DNA from: Sanguibacter antarcticus
GTDB taxonomy: Bacteria; Actinomycetota; Actinomycetes; Actinomycetales; Cellulomonadaceae
Direction: 5' to 3'
Length of the DNA stretch: 64,000 nucleotides
Assembly (NCBI RefSeq): GCF_002564005.1
Contig: NZ_PDJG01000001.1
Coordinates: 744,001-808,000, forward strand
A model generated the notes under the pieces. The model did not search any database and was not told where the DNA came from. It worked only from the letters and a program-made list of their open reading frames with translations. Position 1 is the first letter of the stretch. Each line of letters starts with the position of its first letter. The position numbers and the translations under genes are program-made. This document shows, piece after piece, positions 16,889-25,801 of the stretch.

Positions 16889-17890
16889 TTACGGCAGAAC
16901 GACCACTTGGGCCGCATAGACGAGGCCGGCACCGAAACCGATCTGCAGGGCGAGGTCACCCGACTTGGCGGTTCCTTCGCGCATGAGGCGCTCTGCTGCG
17001 AGGGGGATCGAGGCTGCCGACGTGTTGCCCGTGTCGGCGATGTCGCGGGCGATGACGACGGAGTCGGGCAGCTTGAGCTGCTTCGCGAACTGGTCGATGA
17101 TCCGCATGTTCGCCTGGTGCGGGATGAACACCTGGAGGTCGTCGGCGGTCACGCCGGCGGCATCGAGCGCCTCCTGGGCGATCTTCGGCAGCTGGAAGCT
17201 CGCCCACTTGAAGACCGGCTGACCTTCCTGACGCAAGGTCGGCCATCCGAGCTCGGGGTGGTCCCGGAGCTCGCTCCAGCCGTGGGTCTGGCGGATCGTC
17301 TGTGCGCGTGAGCCGTCCGAGCCCCAGATGGTGGGTCCGATGCCGGGGACGTCGGACGGGCCGACGACCGCCGCGCCCGCGCCGTCTCCGAGGAGGAACG
17401 AGATCGACCGGTCGGTCGGGTCGATGAACTCGCTCATCTTCTCTGCACCGATGACGAGGACGTAGCGGGCTGCTCCTGAGCGCACGAGCGCGTCCGCCTG
17501 GCCGATGCCGTACGAGTAGCCGGCGCACGCTGCCGACATGTCGTAGGCCGCGGCCGTCGTGCCGAGGCGGTCTGCGAGGATCGCTGCAGCCGAGGGGGTC
17601 TGGTGGAAGTACGTGACGGTCGAGAGCATGACCACGTCGATGTCGCTGCCGGTCAGGCCTGCTGCGGCGAGCGCCTTGTTCGCGGCGGCCTCGGACAGGT
17701 CGATGACGGTCGTCTCCGGGTCTGCACGCCGGCGGGTGATGATGCCGGTGCGTTGCCGGATCCACTCGTCGGACGAGTCGATCGGACCGGCGATGTCGTC
17801 GTTGGTCACGACGTTGGTCCCCCGCTCGGCACCGATGCCGAGGATGCGGGAGAACTGCGGTCCGGTGGACTGTCTCAGCTGAACGGTCAC
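16889..17890 (-). CDS. fabH: Beta-ketoacyl-ACP synthase III FabH
   Basis: Starts fatty-acid synthesis by condensing an acyl-CoA primer with malonyl-ACP. In Actinobacteria the primers are often branched (family knowledge). The 333-aa protein has the triad Cys122 (SAACAGYSYG), His258 (FIPHQANMRI) and the Asn of ADTGNTSAAS. The GTG start overlaps the fabD stop (GTGA), so translation is coupled. The usual FabH C-terminal GFGAGLVYAAQVV is present. Confidence 0.96.
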   Translation of the reverse strand: MTVQLRQSTGPQFSRILGIGAERGTNVVTNDDIAGPIDSSDEWIRQRTGIITRRRADPETTVIDLSEAAANKALAAAGLTGSDIDVVMLSTVTYFHQTPSAAAILADRLGTTAAAYDMSAACAGYSYGIGQADALVRSGAARYVLVIGAEKMSEFIDPTDRSISFLLGDGAGAAVVGPSDVPGIGPTIWGSDGSRAQTIRQTHGWSELRDHPELGWPTLRQEGQPVFKWASFQLPKIAQEALDAAGVTADDLQVFIPHQANMRIIDQFAKQLKLPDSVVIARDIADTGNTSAASIPLAAERLMREGTAKSGDLALQIGFGAGLVYAAQVVVLP

Positions 17891-18894
17891 GTGAGGTCTT
17901 CTTCCAGCAGGTCGGGTGATTCGGCAGTGGTGGGTGTGCTGTGTCGTGCTACGAGGTCACGGGCCGCGTCGATGTCCTGCGGCGACTTCACGGCGAGCGT
18001 CTCGACGCCCGGGAGCGCACGCCGGGCGAGGCCGGTGAGCACACCGCCTGGCGCCAGCTCGAGGACAGCGGTCACACCGAGGGTCAGGAGCATGTCCTGG
18101 CACAGGTCCCAGCGGACCGGTGCGACGATCTGGTCTGTCAGCCGGCGGAGCACGTCGGTCGACGAGCCGTGCTCGCCTCCCGCGTCCTGGGTGTCGATCG
18201 ACGCGTAGGACGCCCCGTCCGCGTTGGACAGGAAGGTCGTCTGCGGGTCCTGTGCGGGCCAGTCGCGAGCGACGGGCGCGAACGCGTCGAGCGCGGGCTG
18301 CATGAACGGGGTGTGGAAGGCGCCGGCAACCTGGAGCGGGATGACCCGTGCCTTGGCCGGAGGATCGGCGGCCAGCCGTGCGAGGCCCTCGGGGGAGCCA
18401 GCAGCGACGACCTGGCCGGCGCTGTTGACGTTCGCGGGGAACAGCCCGGCGGCGTCGATCGCCGCCAGGACCTCGTGCGGGGTCCCTCCGACGACTGCGC
18501 TCATCCCGGTGGTCTCCAGGCCCGCTGCGTCGGCCATGAAGCGTGCGCGTGCCGCGACGAGGCCGACCGCCCCGGCGTCGTCGAAGACGCCGGCCACGGC
18601 TGCGGCAGCGAACTCTCCGACCGAGTGGCCTGCAGTGACGTCGACGACGTCGGCGGCGCGGCGGCCGTCGAGGATCGCACGGAGCGCGACGAGCGAGGCG
18701 GAGACGATGAGGGGCTGGGCGACGGCCGTGTCACGGATCGTGTCGGCGTCGGACGTCGTGCCGTGCGCGACGAGATCGATCTCGGCGGCTCGGGCCAGGC
18801 GGTCGAGATCATCGGCGACGCCGGGGATCTCGAGCCACGGGGCGAGCATTCCGGGGGACTGGGAGCCCTGTCCAGGGCAGACGACTGCAAGCAC
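17887..18894 (-). CDS. fabD: Malonyl-CoA:ACP transacylase FabD
   Basis: Loads malonyl groups from CoA onto ACP. A 335-aa alpha/beta hydrolase-like protein with the N-terminal CPGQGSQSPGML oxyanion motif, catalytic Ser91 in GHSVGEF, and His in AGAFHTPFM. It is the first gene of the FAS-II operon and begins with GTG. Upstream lies a 110-base gap to the FasR-like regulator gene on the same strand. The gap contains short inverted repeats (for example GTAG...CTAC near 18960-18975) that could be operator sequences. Confidence 0.95.
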   Translation of the reverse strand: MLAVVCPGQGSQSPGMLAPWLEIPGVADDLDRLARAAEIDLVAHGTTSDADTIRDTAVAQPLIVSASLVALRAILDGRRAADVVDVTAGHSVGEFAAAAVAGVFDDAGAVGLVAARARFMADAAGLETTGMSAVVGGTPHEVLAAIDAAGLFPANVNSAGQVVAAGSPEGLARLAADPPAKARVIPLQVAGAFHTPFMQPALDAFAPVARDWPAQDPQTTFLSNADGASYASIDTQDAGGEHGSSTDVLRRLTDQIVAPVRWDLCQDMLLTLGVTAVLELAPGGVLTGLARRALPGVETLAVKSPQDIDAARDLVARHSTPTTAESPDLLEEDLT

Positions 18895-19005
18895 GGTCTA
18901 ACTTTGCCCGATTCAGTAGGGGATAGGTGCGTCACGACGCACACGAAGAGTTTCCACTGTAGTTGTTCACTACCTACAAAGCGCGAGGAGCGAGCGCTCG
19001 TCCGG

Positions 19006-20199
19006 TCATCGGATCGATCCTAACCGTCCGACCGCGAGCGCTACCTGGAGCACGAAGGACTCGCGAGCGTCGAGGGGGTCCCACCCCGTGAGCTCTGCGA
19101 CCTTGCGCAGGCGGTACCGGACCGTGTTGGGGTGGACATACAGGTCACGTGCGGCGGCCTCGAGCGAGCGACCGGAGCCCAGGTACGCGGACAAGGTCTC
19201 GAGGACAGGGCCGGTGGCGGCAGCGAGCGGTTCATACGCCTGGACCGTGAGCACGCGCCGGGCGTCGGCGTCCCCGATGAGCACGCGCTCGGGCAGGAGG
19301 TCGTCCGCCAGGACCGGTCGGGGTGCTTGGGGCCAGGCGGTGACGGCACGCAGCCCCGCCAGTGCAGCGGCGGCCGACCGCGAGGCGTCGTCGAGGCTCT
19401 GCATGGTGGGGCCGATGATCACCGGGCCCGGGCCGAAGCGGGGAAGGAGCGATGTCGCGGCCGCCTGCAGGTCGCTCTCGCCGCCGAGGACGAGGACGAT
19501 GCGATCACCCTGGATGCCGACGAGGGCGTCGGCGACAGCGCGTCGCGTGATGCGGCGGAGCTCGGCTGCCCGGACCTCGTCGAGCGGCTCGGGCGTCGTG
19601 CCGACCATGACGAGCACCGACCCGCGTCCGCTCCAGCCCAGCGCCGAGACGCGCGAGCGCAACGAGCCGTCCTGGTCGTCGCGCTGGATCGCGTCGACGA
19701 CGAGCGCCTCGAGCCGGGCGTCCCACGCACCCCGGACCTCGGCTGCCCTCGCGTAGACCTCCGCTGCTGAGAAGGCGACCTCGCGGGAGTACCGCAGGAC
19801 GGCCTCGCGCAGGTCTCGCTCCCCGCCCGGGACTGCAAGCTGGTCGCTGTGGGTCTCGACGACCTCCACGACGATCCTCACGAGCTGGAGCGTGTGCTGC
19901 AACGAGATAGAACGGGTGAGGTCCGGCGGGGCGGCGGCGAAGATCTCTCCGACGCCGTGCGGGGTGGCGCTCGGGTCGGCATACCAGGTGACGAAGGCCG
20001 TGATGCCCGACTGTGCGACGAGCCCGACCCACGAGCGGTCGTCCGCAGGGAGCGCCCGGTACCAGGGAAGGTCTTCGTCGAGCCGTCGTAGGGCTGCCGC
20101 TGTGAGGAGGCCGCTCCCGTCGCGGACCCGCTGAAGGTTCGCGGGTGACCCGGGAGGGGTCGCGCCCGCTGCTGAAGAGCTCGTCACGGCCTGTGGCAT
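19006..20199 (-). CDS. FasR-like transcriptional regulator (PucR/CdaR-type C-terminal HTH)
   Basis: A 397-residue regulator. The N-terminal part is all-alpha/GAF-like without clear catalytic residues, the middle holds a GGDEF-related CdaR fold, and the C-terminal PucR HTH shows SLEAAARDLYVHPNTVRYRL RKV around residues 345-368. Position directly upstream of fabD and adjacency to aceE match the mycobacterial FasR gene (Rv2242), an activator of fatty-acid synthesis genes. The start MPQAV at 20199 was chosen because TATGCT (20211-20206 on the minus strand) ends six bases before it, indicating a leaderless mRNA; a longer upstream frame is rejected. Regulation of the fab operon here is inferred from synteny. 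Confidence 0.87.
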   Translation of the reverse strand: MPQAVTSSSAAGATPPGSPANLQRVRDGSGLLTAAALRRLDEDLPWYRALPADDRSWVGLVAQSGITAFVTWYADPSATPHGVGEIFAAAPPDLTRSISLQHTLQLVRIVVEVVETHSDQLAVPGGERDLREAVLRYSREVAFSAAEVYARAAEVRGAWDARLEALVVDAIQRDDQDGSLRSRVSALGWSGRGSVLVMVGTTPEPLDEVRAAELRRITRRAVADALVGIQGDRIVLVLGGESDLQAAATSLLPRFGPGPVIIGPTMQSLDDASRSAAAALAGLRAVTAWPQAPRPVLADDLLPERVLIGDADARRVLTVQAYEPLAAATGPVLETLSAYLGSGRSLEAAARDLYVHPNTVRYRLRKVAELTGWDPLDARESFVLQVALAVGRLGSIR

Positions 20200-20312
20200 C
20201 CCCCGAGCATACGTCGGGACTTGTGGGGAACGCACAAAGTTGACCCCTGATCTGCAGTGGTGACGCAACGCACAATCTGGGTGCATACGCGGTGTGAGTG
20301 CGTCTGAACAGC

Positions 20313-20318
20313 TATCGT
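20313..20318 (+). promoter_or_regulatory. -10 element, leaderless, divergent from the fasR-like promoter
   Basis: TATCGT ends six bases before the ATG at 20325. The fasR-like -10 on the other strand lies about 100 bases away, so both promoters share the 20200-20324 region. Confidence 0.55.
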
Positions 20319-20324
20319 CAAGAT

Positions 20325-21011
20325 ATGGCACTCATGCCCAGACTCCGTCAGCTCATGCGCCGAACGACCTCGGCCTCGACCATCGGCGCGCGCAGACCCA
20401 CCACAGGTGAACGACGTGGAGACACCCTCCACGAAGATGCCTTGCGCGCGATGCTCGTCGATGATCCCAACAACATCAGGGCTTTTCAGGCTCTCTCGGA
20501 GGTGGTCCGGCGTCGGGCCGCCGAAGGCACCCAGGTGGACGATCCGCTCTCCGCGCCCACCGACGAGATCGAACGGCGCCGCGCCGCGGACCTCGCAGTC
20601 TGGGCGCTCGGTGAAGAGCTCGCAGGCAACCCGCGCGCCTGGTACCCGCTCATCGAGCTTGCCAGGCTGTCGCTCGCCGACGACCAGGACGCTGCGATCC
20701 GCCGCCTGGCCACCGCCGCAGACCGTGACCCGTCCGGAGCGGCCCTCGCTGAGGCGATCGCGGTCCTGCGCGACGCGGGGCTGCCGGTCGAGGCGCTCGG
20801 CCTCGGCGTCGGCCACTGGCGGGTGCGCGACCACACTCCTGAGGTGGGCCGGCAGGTCGTGCGGGCGGCGCTCGATGCCGACCGCATCTTCGACGCACGT
20901 CACCATCTCGAGTCGCTGGCGCTCCACCCGGACACCAAGGCCGTCGCGCCGATCCACGCAGAGCTCGAGACCGAGATCGCTCAGGCCGAGCAGCACATCT
21001 CGGGGACGTAG
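20325..21011 (+). CDS. Conserved protein of unknown function (TPR-like helical repeats)
   Basis: A 228-residue soluble protein, Arg-rich at the N-terminus (MALMPRLRQLMRRTTS), then almost entirely helical and Ala-rich. It contains short A-x-L repeats such as ALRAMLVDDPNNIRAFQALSEV and AWYPLIELARLSLADDQDAA that resemble tetratricopeptide units. No catalytic motif is visible. The ATG was set from the leaderless -10 element. It lies divergent to the FasR-like gene and convergent with aceE, separated by a 28-bp hairpin. Relatives are found next to the same genes in other Actinobacteria. Function unknown. Confidence 0.75.
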   Translation: MALMPRLRQLMRRTTSASTIGARRPTTGERRGDTLHEDALRAMLVDDPNNIRAFQALSEVVRRRAAEGTQVDDPLSAPTDEIERRRAADLAVWALGEELAGNPRAWYPLIELARLSLADDQDAAIRRLATAADRDPSGAALAEAIAVLRDAGLPVEALGLGVGHWRVRDHTPEVGRQVVRAALDADRIFDARHHLESLALHPDTKAVAPIHAELETEIAQAEQHISGT

Positions 21012-21031
21012 CAGGCGGCGGGCCGACGTTC

Positions 21032-21091
21032 GCGTGCACGACGAAGGCCCGGTCCCTGACGCTTCAGGGACCGGGCCTTCGTCGTGCACGC
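21032..21091. terminator. Long perfect hairpin between convergent genes
   Basis: A 28-bp perfect inverted repeat (21032-21059 with 21064-21091) with a 4-base CGCT loop. It separates the convergent TPR-like gene and aceE. No T-tract follows on either strand; presumably a bidirectional terminator. Confidence 0.8.
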
Positions 21092-21102
21092 TCACACGGT
21101 GG

Positions 21103-23847
21103 TCAGCTGTCGCCGCCCGCGTTGCCGGACGTGCCGGCCTTCACGTCGTGGAGGCGATACTTCTCGATGGCGCGGGCTGGTGCGTCCGCGGCGACCTCGC
21201 CGCGGCGGGCGAGCTGCTGGAGCACCCGTGTGGCGACAGAAGGCCCGTCGATCTTGAAGTAGCGGCGGGCTGCCGCGCGGGTGTCCGAGAAGCCGAAGCC
21301 GTCGGCACCGAGCACGGCGTAGTCGCCCGGGACCCACTGACGGATCTGGTCCGGGACGAGGTGGTCGAAGTCGCTCGTCGCGACGAACGGCCCCTGTGCC
21401 CCGGCGAGCTTGGTCGTGAGGTAGGCCTCGCGAGCGGGCTCTTCCGGGTGGAGGAAGTTGTGCTGCTCGACCTGCAGACCGTCGCGACGCAGCTCGTTCC
21501 AGCTCGTGACGGACCAGACGTCGGCCTGGACGCCCCAGTCCTTCGCGAGGAGCTCCTTCGCCTCGAGCGCCCACGGCACGCCGACACCGGACGCGAGGAT
21601 CTGGGCACGCGGGCCCTCGCCCTCGGCGGTGGCGACCTTGTGGATGCCTCGTAGGATGCCGTCGATGTCGACGTCTTCCGGCTCGGCAGGCTGCGTCATC
21701 GGCTCGTTGTACACCGTGAGGTAGTACATGACGTTCTGGTCCCGTGACTCGTTCTCGCCGTACATCCGCTGGATGCCGTCGCGCACGATGTGCCGGATCT
21801 CGTAGCCGTAGGCGGCGTCGTACTGGACGATCGCCGTGTTGGTGGCCGCGAGGATCGGAGAGTGGCCGTCAGCGTGCTGGAGGCCCTCACCGGTGAGCGT
21901 GGTGCGGCCGGCGGTCGCGCCGATGATGAAGCCGCGCGTGAGCTGGTCGCCGGCGGCCCAGAACTGGTCGCCGGTGCGCTGGAACCCGAACATCGAGTAG
22001 AAGATGTAGAACGGGACCATCACCTCGCCCTGCGTCGCGTAGGACGTGCCGACCGCCTGGAACGCTGCAGCGGAGCCGGCCTCGTTGATGCCGGTGTGCA
22101 TGATCTGGCCGGACTCGGACTCCTTGTAGGAGAGCATGAGCTCGCGGTCCACGGCGAGGTAGTTCTGGCCCAGGGTGTTGAAGATCTTCGCGGTCGGGAA
22201 GATCGCGTCGAGCCCGAAGGTGCGGGCCTCGTCAGGGATGATCGGGACGACGCGCTTGCCGAACTCCTTGTCCTTGATGAGGTCCTTGAGGAGCCGGACG
22301 AACGCCATCGTCGTGGCGACCTCTTGCTGGCCGGAGCCCTTCTTGAGGATCTCGTACGTCTTGTCGCCCGGCAGCGTGACAGGCGCCGGGTTCGCACGGC
22401 GTTCGGGGACGAACCCTCCGAGCCTGCGACGGCGGTCCAGCATGTACTGGATCTCCGGTGCGTCCATCCCCGGGTGGTAGTACGGCGGTGCATACGGATC
22501 GGCTTCGAGCTCTTCGTCCGTGATGGGGATGTGCAGCGTGTCGCGCAGCGACTTGAGGTCGTCTGCCTTGAGCTTCTTCATCTGGTGGGTCGAGTTGCGC
22601 CCGGCGAAGCCAGAACCCAGCCCGTAGCCCTTGATGGTGTGCGCGAGGATGACGGTCGGCTGACCGGTGTGCTCGGTCGCGGACGCGTAGGCCGCGTAGA
22701 TCTTGCGGTAGTCGTGGCCGCCGCGCTTGAGCGCCCAGATCTCGTCGTCCGTCATCTTCTCGACGAGCTGCTTCGTCCGGGGGTCTCGGCCGAAGAAGTG
22801 CTCACGGACAAAGGCGCCGTCGTTGGCCTTGTACGTCTGGAAGTCACCGTCCGGCGTGGTGTTCATGAGGTTGACGAGCGCACGGTCCTTGTCGGCGTTG
22901 AGCAGCGTGTCCCATTCGCGGCCCCAGATGACCTTGATGACGTTCCAGCCGGCACCGCGGAAGAACGCCTCGAGCTCCTGGACGATCTTGCCGTTGCCAC
23001 GCACAGGTCCGTCGAGACGCTGCAGGTTGCAGTTGACGACGAACGTGAGGTTGTCGAGCTGCTGCTGCGCGGCGAGCTGGAGCATGCCACGGCTCTCCGG
23101 CTCGTCCATCTCGCCGTCGCCGAGGAACGCCCAGACGTTCTGCTGGCTGGTGTCCTTGATCCCACGGTTGTGGAGGTACCGGTTGGTCCACGCCTGGTAG
23201 ATGGCGCCCGCCGGACCGAGGCCCATGGACACCGTCGGGAACTCCCAGAAGTCAGGCATCTGGCGGGGGTGCGGGTACGACGGGAGCCCGCCACCGTCGT
23301 GGGAGTGCTCCTGGCGGAAGCCGTCGAGCTGCTCGGCCGTGAGCCGTCCCTCGAGGAAGGCACGGGAGTAGACGCCGGGGGAGGCGTGGCCCTGGAAGTA
23401 GATCTGGTCGCCGCCACCGGGGTGGTCCTTGCCGCGGAAGAAGTGGTTGAGGCCCACCTCGTAGAGCGTCGCGACGGACGCGTAGGACGAGATGTGCCCG
23501 CCGACGCCGATCTCCGGGCGCTGGGCGCGGGTGACCATGACTGCTGCGTTCCACCGGTTCCAGCTGCGGTACCGGCGTTCCATGATCTCGTCGCCGGGGA
23601 AGTACGGCTCCTCGTGGACACCGATCGTGTTGACGTACGGCGTCGTGATCGACGTCGGGATCGCTACGTTGCGTTCCCTCGCCCGCTTCAGCAGGTTCAA
23701 GAGGACGTACCGGGCCCGGGGGCCTCCGCGATCGTCGATCAGTCCGTCGAGAGAATCGACCCACTCACCCGTCTCGGCGGGGTCGATATCGGGGACCTGG
23801 CTCAACAGACCGTTGATCAACGGTCGTGACTCGTCGTGCGTAGCCAC
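21103..23847 (-). CDS. aceE: Pyruvate dehydrogenase E1 component, homodimeric (AceE)
   Basis: Thiamine-diphosphate enzyme that decarboxylates pyruvate and passes the acetyl group to lipoyl-E2, linking glycolysis to the TCA cycle. The 914-aa product is the usual size of homodimeric E1p. Signature stretches include [21 protein letters not shown], the ThDP motif [14 protein letters not shown]...[10 protein letters not shown], and the transketolase-like domain with [13 protein letters not shown]. The GTG at 23847 ([10 protein letters not shown]) was chosen because GAGG lies six bases upstream; the frame extends further without support. E2 and E3 are not in the window. A FasR-like regulator and ahpE nearby match the mycobacterial order. 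Confidence 0.95.
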   Translation of the reverse strand: MATHDESRPLINGLLSQVPDIDPAETGEWVDSLDGLIDDRGGPRARYVLLNLLKRARERNVAIPTSITTPYVNTIGVHEEPYFPGDEIMERRYRSWNRWNAAVMVTRAQRPEIGVGGHISSYASVATLYEVGLNHFFRGKDHPGGGDQIYFQGHASPGVYSRAFLEGRLTAEQLDGFRQEHSHDGGGLPSYPHPRQMPDFWEFPTVSMGLGPAGAIYQAWTNRYLHNRGIKDTSQQNVWAFLGDGEMDEPESRGMLQLAAQQQLDNLTFVVNCNLQRLDGPVRGNGKIVQELEAFFRGAGWNVIKVIWGREWDTLLNADKDRALVNLMNTTPDGDFQTYKANDGAFVREHFFGRDPRTKQLVEKMTDDEIWALKRGGHDYRKIYAAYASATEHTGQPTVILAHTIKGYGLGSGFAGRNSTHQMKKLKADDLKSLRDTLHIPITDEELEADPYAPPYYHPGMDAPEIQYMLDRRRRLGGFVPERRANPAPVTLPGDKTYEILKKGSGQQEVATTMAFVRLLKDLIKDKEFGKRVVPIIPDEARTFGLDAIFPTAKIFNTLGQNYLAVDRELMLSYKESESGQIMHTGINEAGSAAAFQAVGTSYATQGEVMVPFYIFYSMFGFQRTGDQFWAAGDQLTRGFIIGATAGRTTLTGEGLQHADGHSPILAATNTAIVQYDAAYGYEIRHIVRDGIQRMYGENESRDQNVMYYLTVYNEPMTQPAEPEDVDIDGILRGIHKVATAEGEGPRAQILASGVGVPWALEAKELLAKDWGVQADVWSVTSWNELRRDGLQVEQHNFLHPEEPAREAYLTTKLAGAQGPFVATSDFDHLVPDQIRQWVPGDYAVLGADGFGFSDTRAAARRYFKIDGPSVATRVLQQLARRGEVAADAPARAIEKYRLHDVKAGTSGNAGGDS

Positions 23848-24293
23848 CTGCAACCTCACATCGTCTCCGGAGCATTGCGGGGCGGTCTGCCCCATCGCTC
23901 GCCTCGTCCGGTCGATGGTCTTCGCACGGCTCCATGTGCCGTTCGCAAAGTACTCGTCAAGTCCGGACGTTCTCCCCATTCTCTGTGCAGGGAGGACGGG
24001 AAAGCCACCCAGTGGACCGCCGGTTGGACGTGACGTTCGTGACATCCACGGAATCCCGCGGTTCGCGACCTGTTTTTCATCGTGCGACCCCGGGCCCCGG
24101 GCGGGTGCGCACGTCGTGGGTGCGTGCATGGGAGGGTGGACGGGGTGCTCGACGACGGCCGAAAGTGCGACTCCTCGGCGTTTCGTCGTGGATTCCGGGC
24201 GCGACGTGGCGCGGGGTGGGCTACGTTTGCGACCATTGATCCATCCGGCGTGGTCTCGCGACCGGAACGTTCCATGAAGGGAAGAACATCACC
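23848..24293. other. 446-base divergent promoter region of aceE and DUF3052
   Basis: No coding sequence is supported here. TTGACG near 23955 on the minus strand could be part of an aceE promoter, but a matching -10 is poor. On the plus strand TACGTT near 24222 is a possible -10 for DUF3052. The long leader on the aceE side leaves room for regulatory sites; none is recognised. Confidence 0.4.
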
Positions 24294-24707
24294 GTGGTAG
24301 CGACCACTGAACCTCAAGACGCGGACCGTCTCGGTTTCGCCTCAGGGTTCGTCGTCCAGGAGTTCGGTTGGGCGGAGGACGTCGACGACGCCCTGCGCAC
24401 AGCGATCGAGACGATCACCGGGACGGAGCTCGTCGACGAGGACTACGACGACGTCACCGACGGTGTCATCGTCTGGTGGCGCGAGGACGACGGCGATCTC
24501 ACCGACACCCTCGTGGACGTGCAGACGGTCCTCGACGACGGTGGTGTCATCTGGATCTTCACGCTCAAGCCGGGCCGCGACGGTCACGTGGCGCACAGTG
24601 ACATCCAGGAAGCCGGGACGACCGCGGGTCTGCACGCGACGAGCACGTTCTCGGTCGCGACCGACTGGGCGGCGACCAAGCTCGGCACCCGCGGTCGCGG
24701 GAAGTAG
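24294..24707 (+). CDS. DUF3052 family protein
   Basis: A 137-residue acidic protein matching the actinobacterial DUF3052 family (Rv2239c-type). Features are GFVVQEFGWAEDVDDALR, the acidic DEDYDDVTDGVIVWWREDDGDL stretch (~45-66), and WIFTLKPGRDGHV. Its biochemical role is not established. AAGGGAAG lies upstream of the GTG start. The neighbouring order aceE, DUF3052, ahpE is the same as in mycobacteria. The next gene starts five bases after the stop, so the two form an operon. Confidence 0.9.
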   Translation: MVATTEPQDADRLGFASGFVVQEFGWAEDVDDALRTAIETITGTELVDEDYDDVTDGVIVWWREDDGDLTDTLVDVQTVLDDGGVIWIFTLKPGRDGHVAHSDIQEAGTTAGLHATSTFSVATDWAATKLGTRGRGK

Positions 24708-24712
24708 CCCTG

Positions 24713-25174
24713 GTGGTCTCCGGGCCTCTGGTCGGTGCCCTGGCACCTGACTTCACCCTGTCGGACACGCACGGCACGCCGGTCACGCTCTCGGCGCTGC
24801 GCGGTACGGCTGTGCTTGTCGTCTTCTTCCCGTTCGCGTTCTCGGGGATCTGTACGGGCGAGCTGTGCGAGCTGCGCGACAACATCGCCGACCTCGAGAC
24901 TGCGGGCGTCCGCCTCCTCGCGCTCTCGTGCGACGCGGTCTTCGCTCAGAAGGCCTGGGCCGAGCAAGAAGGGTTCACCTTCGAGCTGCTCTCGGACTTC
25001 TGGCCCCACGGGGACGTCGCTCGTCGCTACGGCGTCTTCGACGCGGAGCGTGGCCTCGCGATCCGCGGAAGCTTTCTCCTCGATGCTGAGGGGATCGTGC
25101 GGTGGAGCGTCGTCAACGAGCGCTCCCAGAGCCGCGACCTCGCTGGATACCGCGAGGCGCTGGCGCTTCTCTGA
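24713..25174 (+). CDS. ahpE: AhpE-type peroxiredoxin
   Basis: Thiol peroxidase that reduces hydroperoxides. The 153-aa protein has the thioredoxin-fold core and the AhpE signature FFPFAFSGICTGELCELRD, with peroxidatic Cys47 and a second Cys52 five residues later. Mycobacterial AhpE lacks a Cys at that second site, so a local resolving role is possible here. The C-terminal half keeps LSCDAVFAQKAWAEQEG and SFLLDAEGIVRW. It is co-transcribed with the DUF3052 gene. Confidence 0.92.
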   Translation: MVSGPLVGALAPDFTLSDTHGTPVTLSALRGTAVLVVFFPFAFSGICTGELCELRDNIADLETAGVRLLALSCDAVFAQKAWAEQEGFTFELLSDFWPHGDVARRYGVFDAERGLAIRGSFLLDAEGIVRWSVVNERSQSRDLAGYREALALL

Positions 25175-25233
25175 GAGTGCTGCGGGGCGTGAGCCGCCGG
25201 GTGGCGACGGTCGAACAGGTGGTCGCTACCCGG

Positions 25234-25239
25234 TAGGCT
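25234..25239 (+). promoter_or_regulatory. -10 element of tRNA-Val promoter
   Basis: TAGGCT lies 16 bases before the tRNA. TCGAAC 17 bases further upstream is a possible -35. Confidence 0.45.
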
Positions 25240-25255
25240 GTGTCCGCCCGTTCAG

Positions 25256-25329
25256 GGGCCTGTAGCTCAGTTGGTTAGAGCGCCACGCTTACACCGTGGA
25301 TGTCGGGGGTTCGAGTCCCTCCGGGCCCA
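25256..25329 (+). tRNA. tRNA-Val (anticodon TAC)
   Basis: A 74-base cloverleaf: acceptor GGGCCTG/CGGGCCC with discriminator A, D arm GCTC...GAGC, anticodon loop CTTACAC, T loop GGTTCGAGTCC. CCA is not encoded. Accessory genes begin directly downstream. Confidence 0.96.
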
Positions 25330-25492
25330 CCCCTGTCGAACCGCCGCACGAAGTCTGCGCGCTGATACGTGCCCGATCGGTGGACAGCGCCGGGCTCCAC
25401 AGTCTGGCCCCACACCCCACACCCCGCACCTCCCGGCGAGACCGGACCTACGTCCCATGCCTGCGCCTGCGTCCGCGATCTACGGTTCAAGC

Positions 25493-25801
25493 ATGGTTGA
25501 TGCAACGGATCCTGTAGCCGCGCTCGAGGTCGATCCGGTGACGGTTCTGGCGGCGGTCGCCGACCCGGTGCGGTGGGCGGTCCTGGAGCTCCTCACCGAC
25601 GGGCCGCGGTGCGTGTGCAGTCTGCAGGAGCACATCCCGATCGCGGGGAACCTCCTGAGCTATCACCTCAAGATGCTGCGGACCGCGGGGCTCGTGACGT
25701 CCAGCAGGCGCGGCCGATGGGTCGACTACGCGCTGGCGCACGGCTCCCAGGAGCGGATGCGTGCGGCCCTGCCGGGCGCACGCGTCGAGGTGTCGTCGTG
25801 A
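25493..25801 (+). CDS. ArsR/SmtB family metalloregulator
   Basis: A 102-aa winged-helix repressor. ADPVRWAVLELL forms the first helices, and Cys40-Val-Cys42 in GPRCVCSLQEH sits at the start of the alpha-3 region, the place where ArsR proteins bind As(III)/Sb(III). The recognition helix is NLLSYHLKMLRTAGL and the wing follows in RRGRWVDYAL. The ATG is preceded at six bases by TACGGT (25481-25486), so the mRNA is leaderless. Its stop overlaps the GTG of the permease gene. It probably represses its own operon and releases it on binding trivalent arsenicals (inference from the Cys pair and the neighbours). Confidence 0.9.
   Translation: MVDATDPVAALEVDPVTVLAAVADPVRWAVLELLTDGPRCVCSLQEHIPIAGNLLSYHLKMLRTAGLVTSSRRGRWVDYALAHGSQERMRAALPGARVEVSS

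Noticed and set aside
20200..20331. N-terminal extension of the FasR-like regulator
   Set aside because: The extension would read through the divergent promoter region and the leaderless -10; homologues begin near the MPQAV start.
23848..24129. N-terminal extension of AceE
   Set aside because: No start signal, no similarity to AceE N-termini; a GTG with GAGG spacing exists at 23847.
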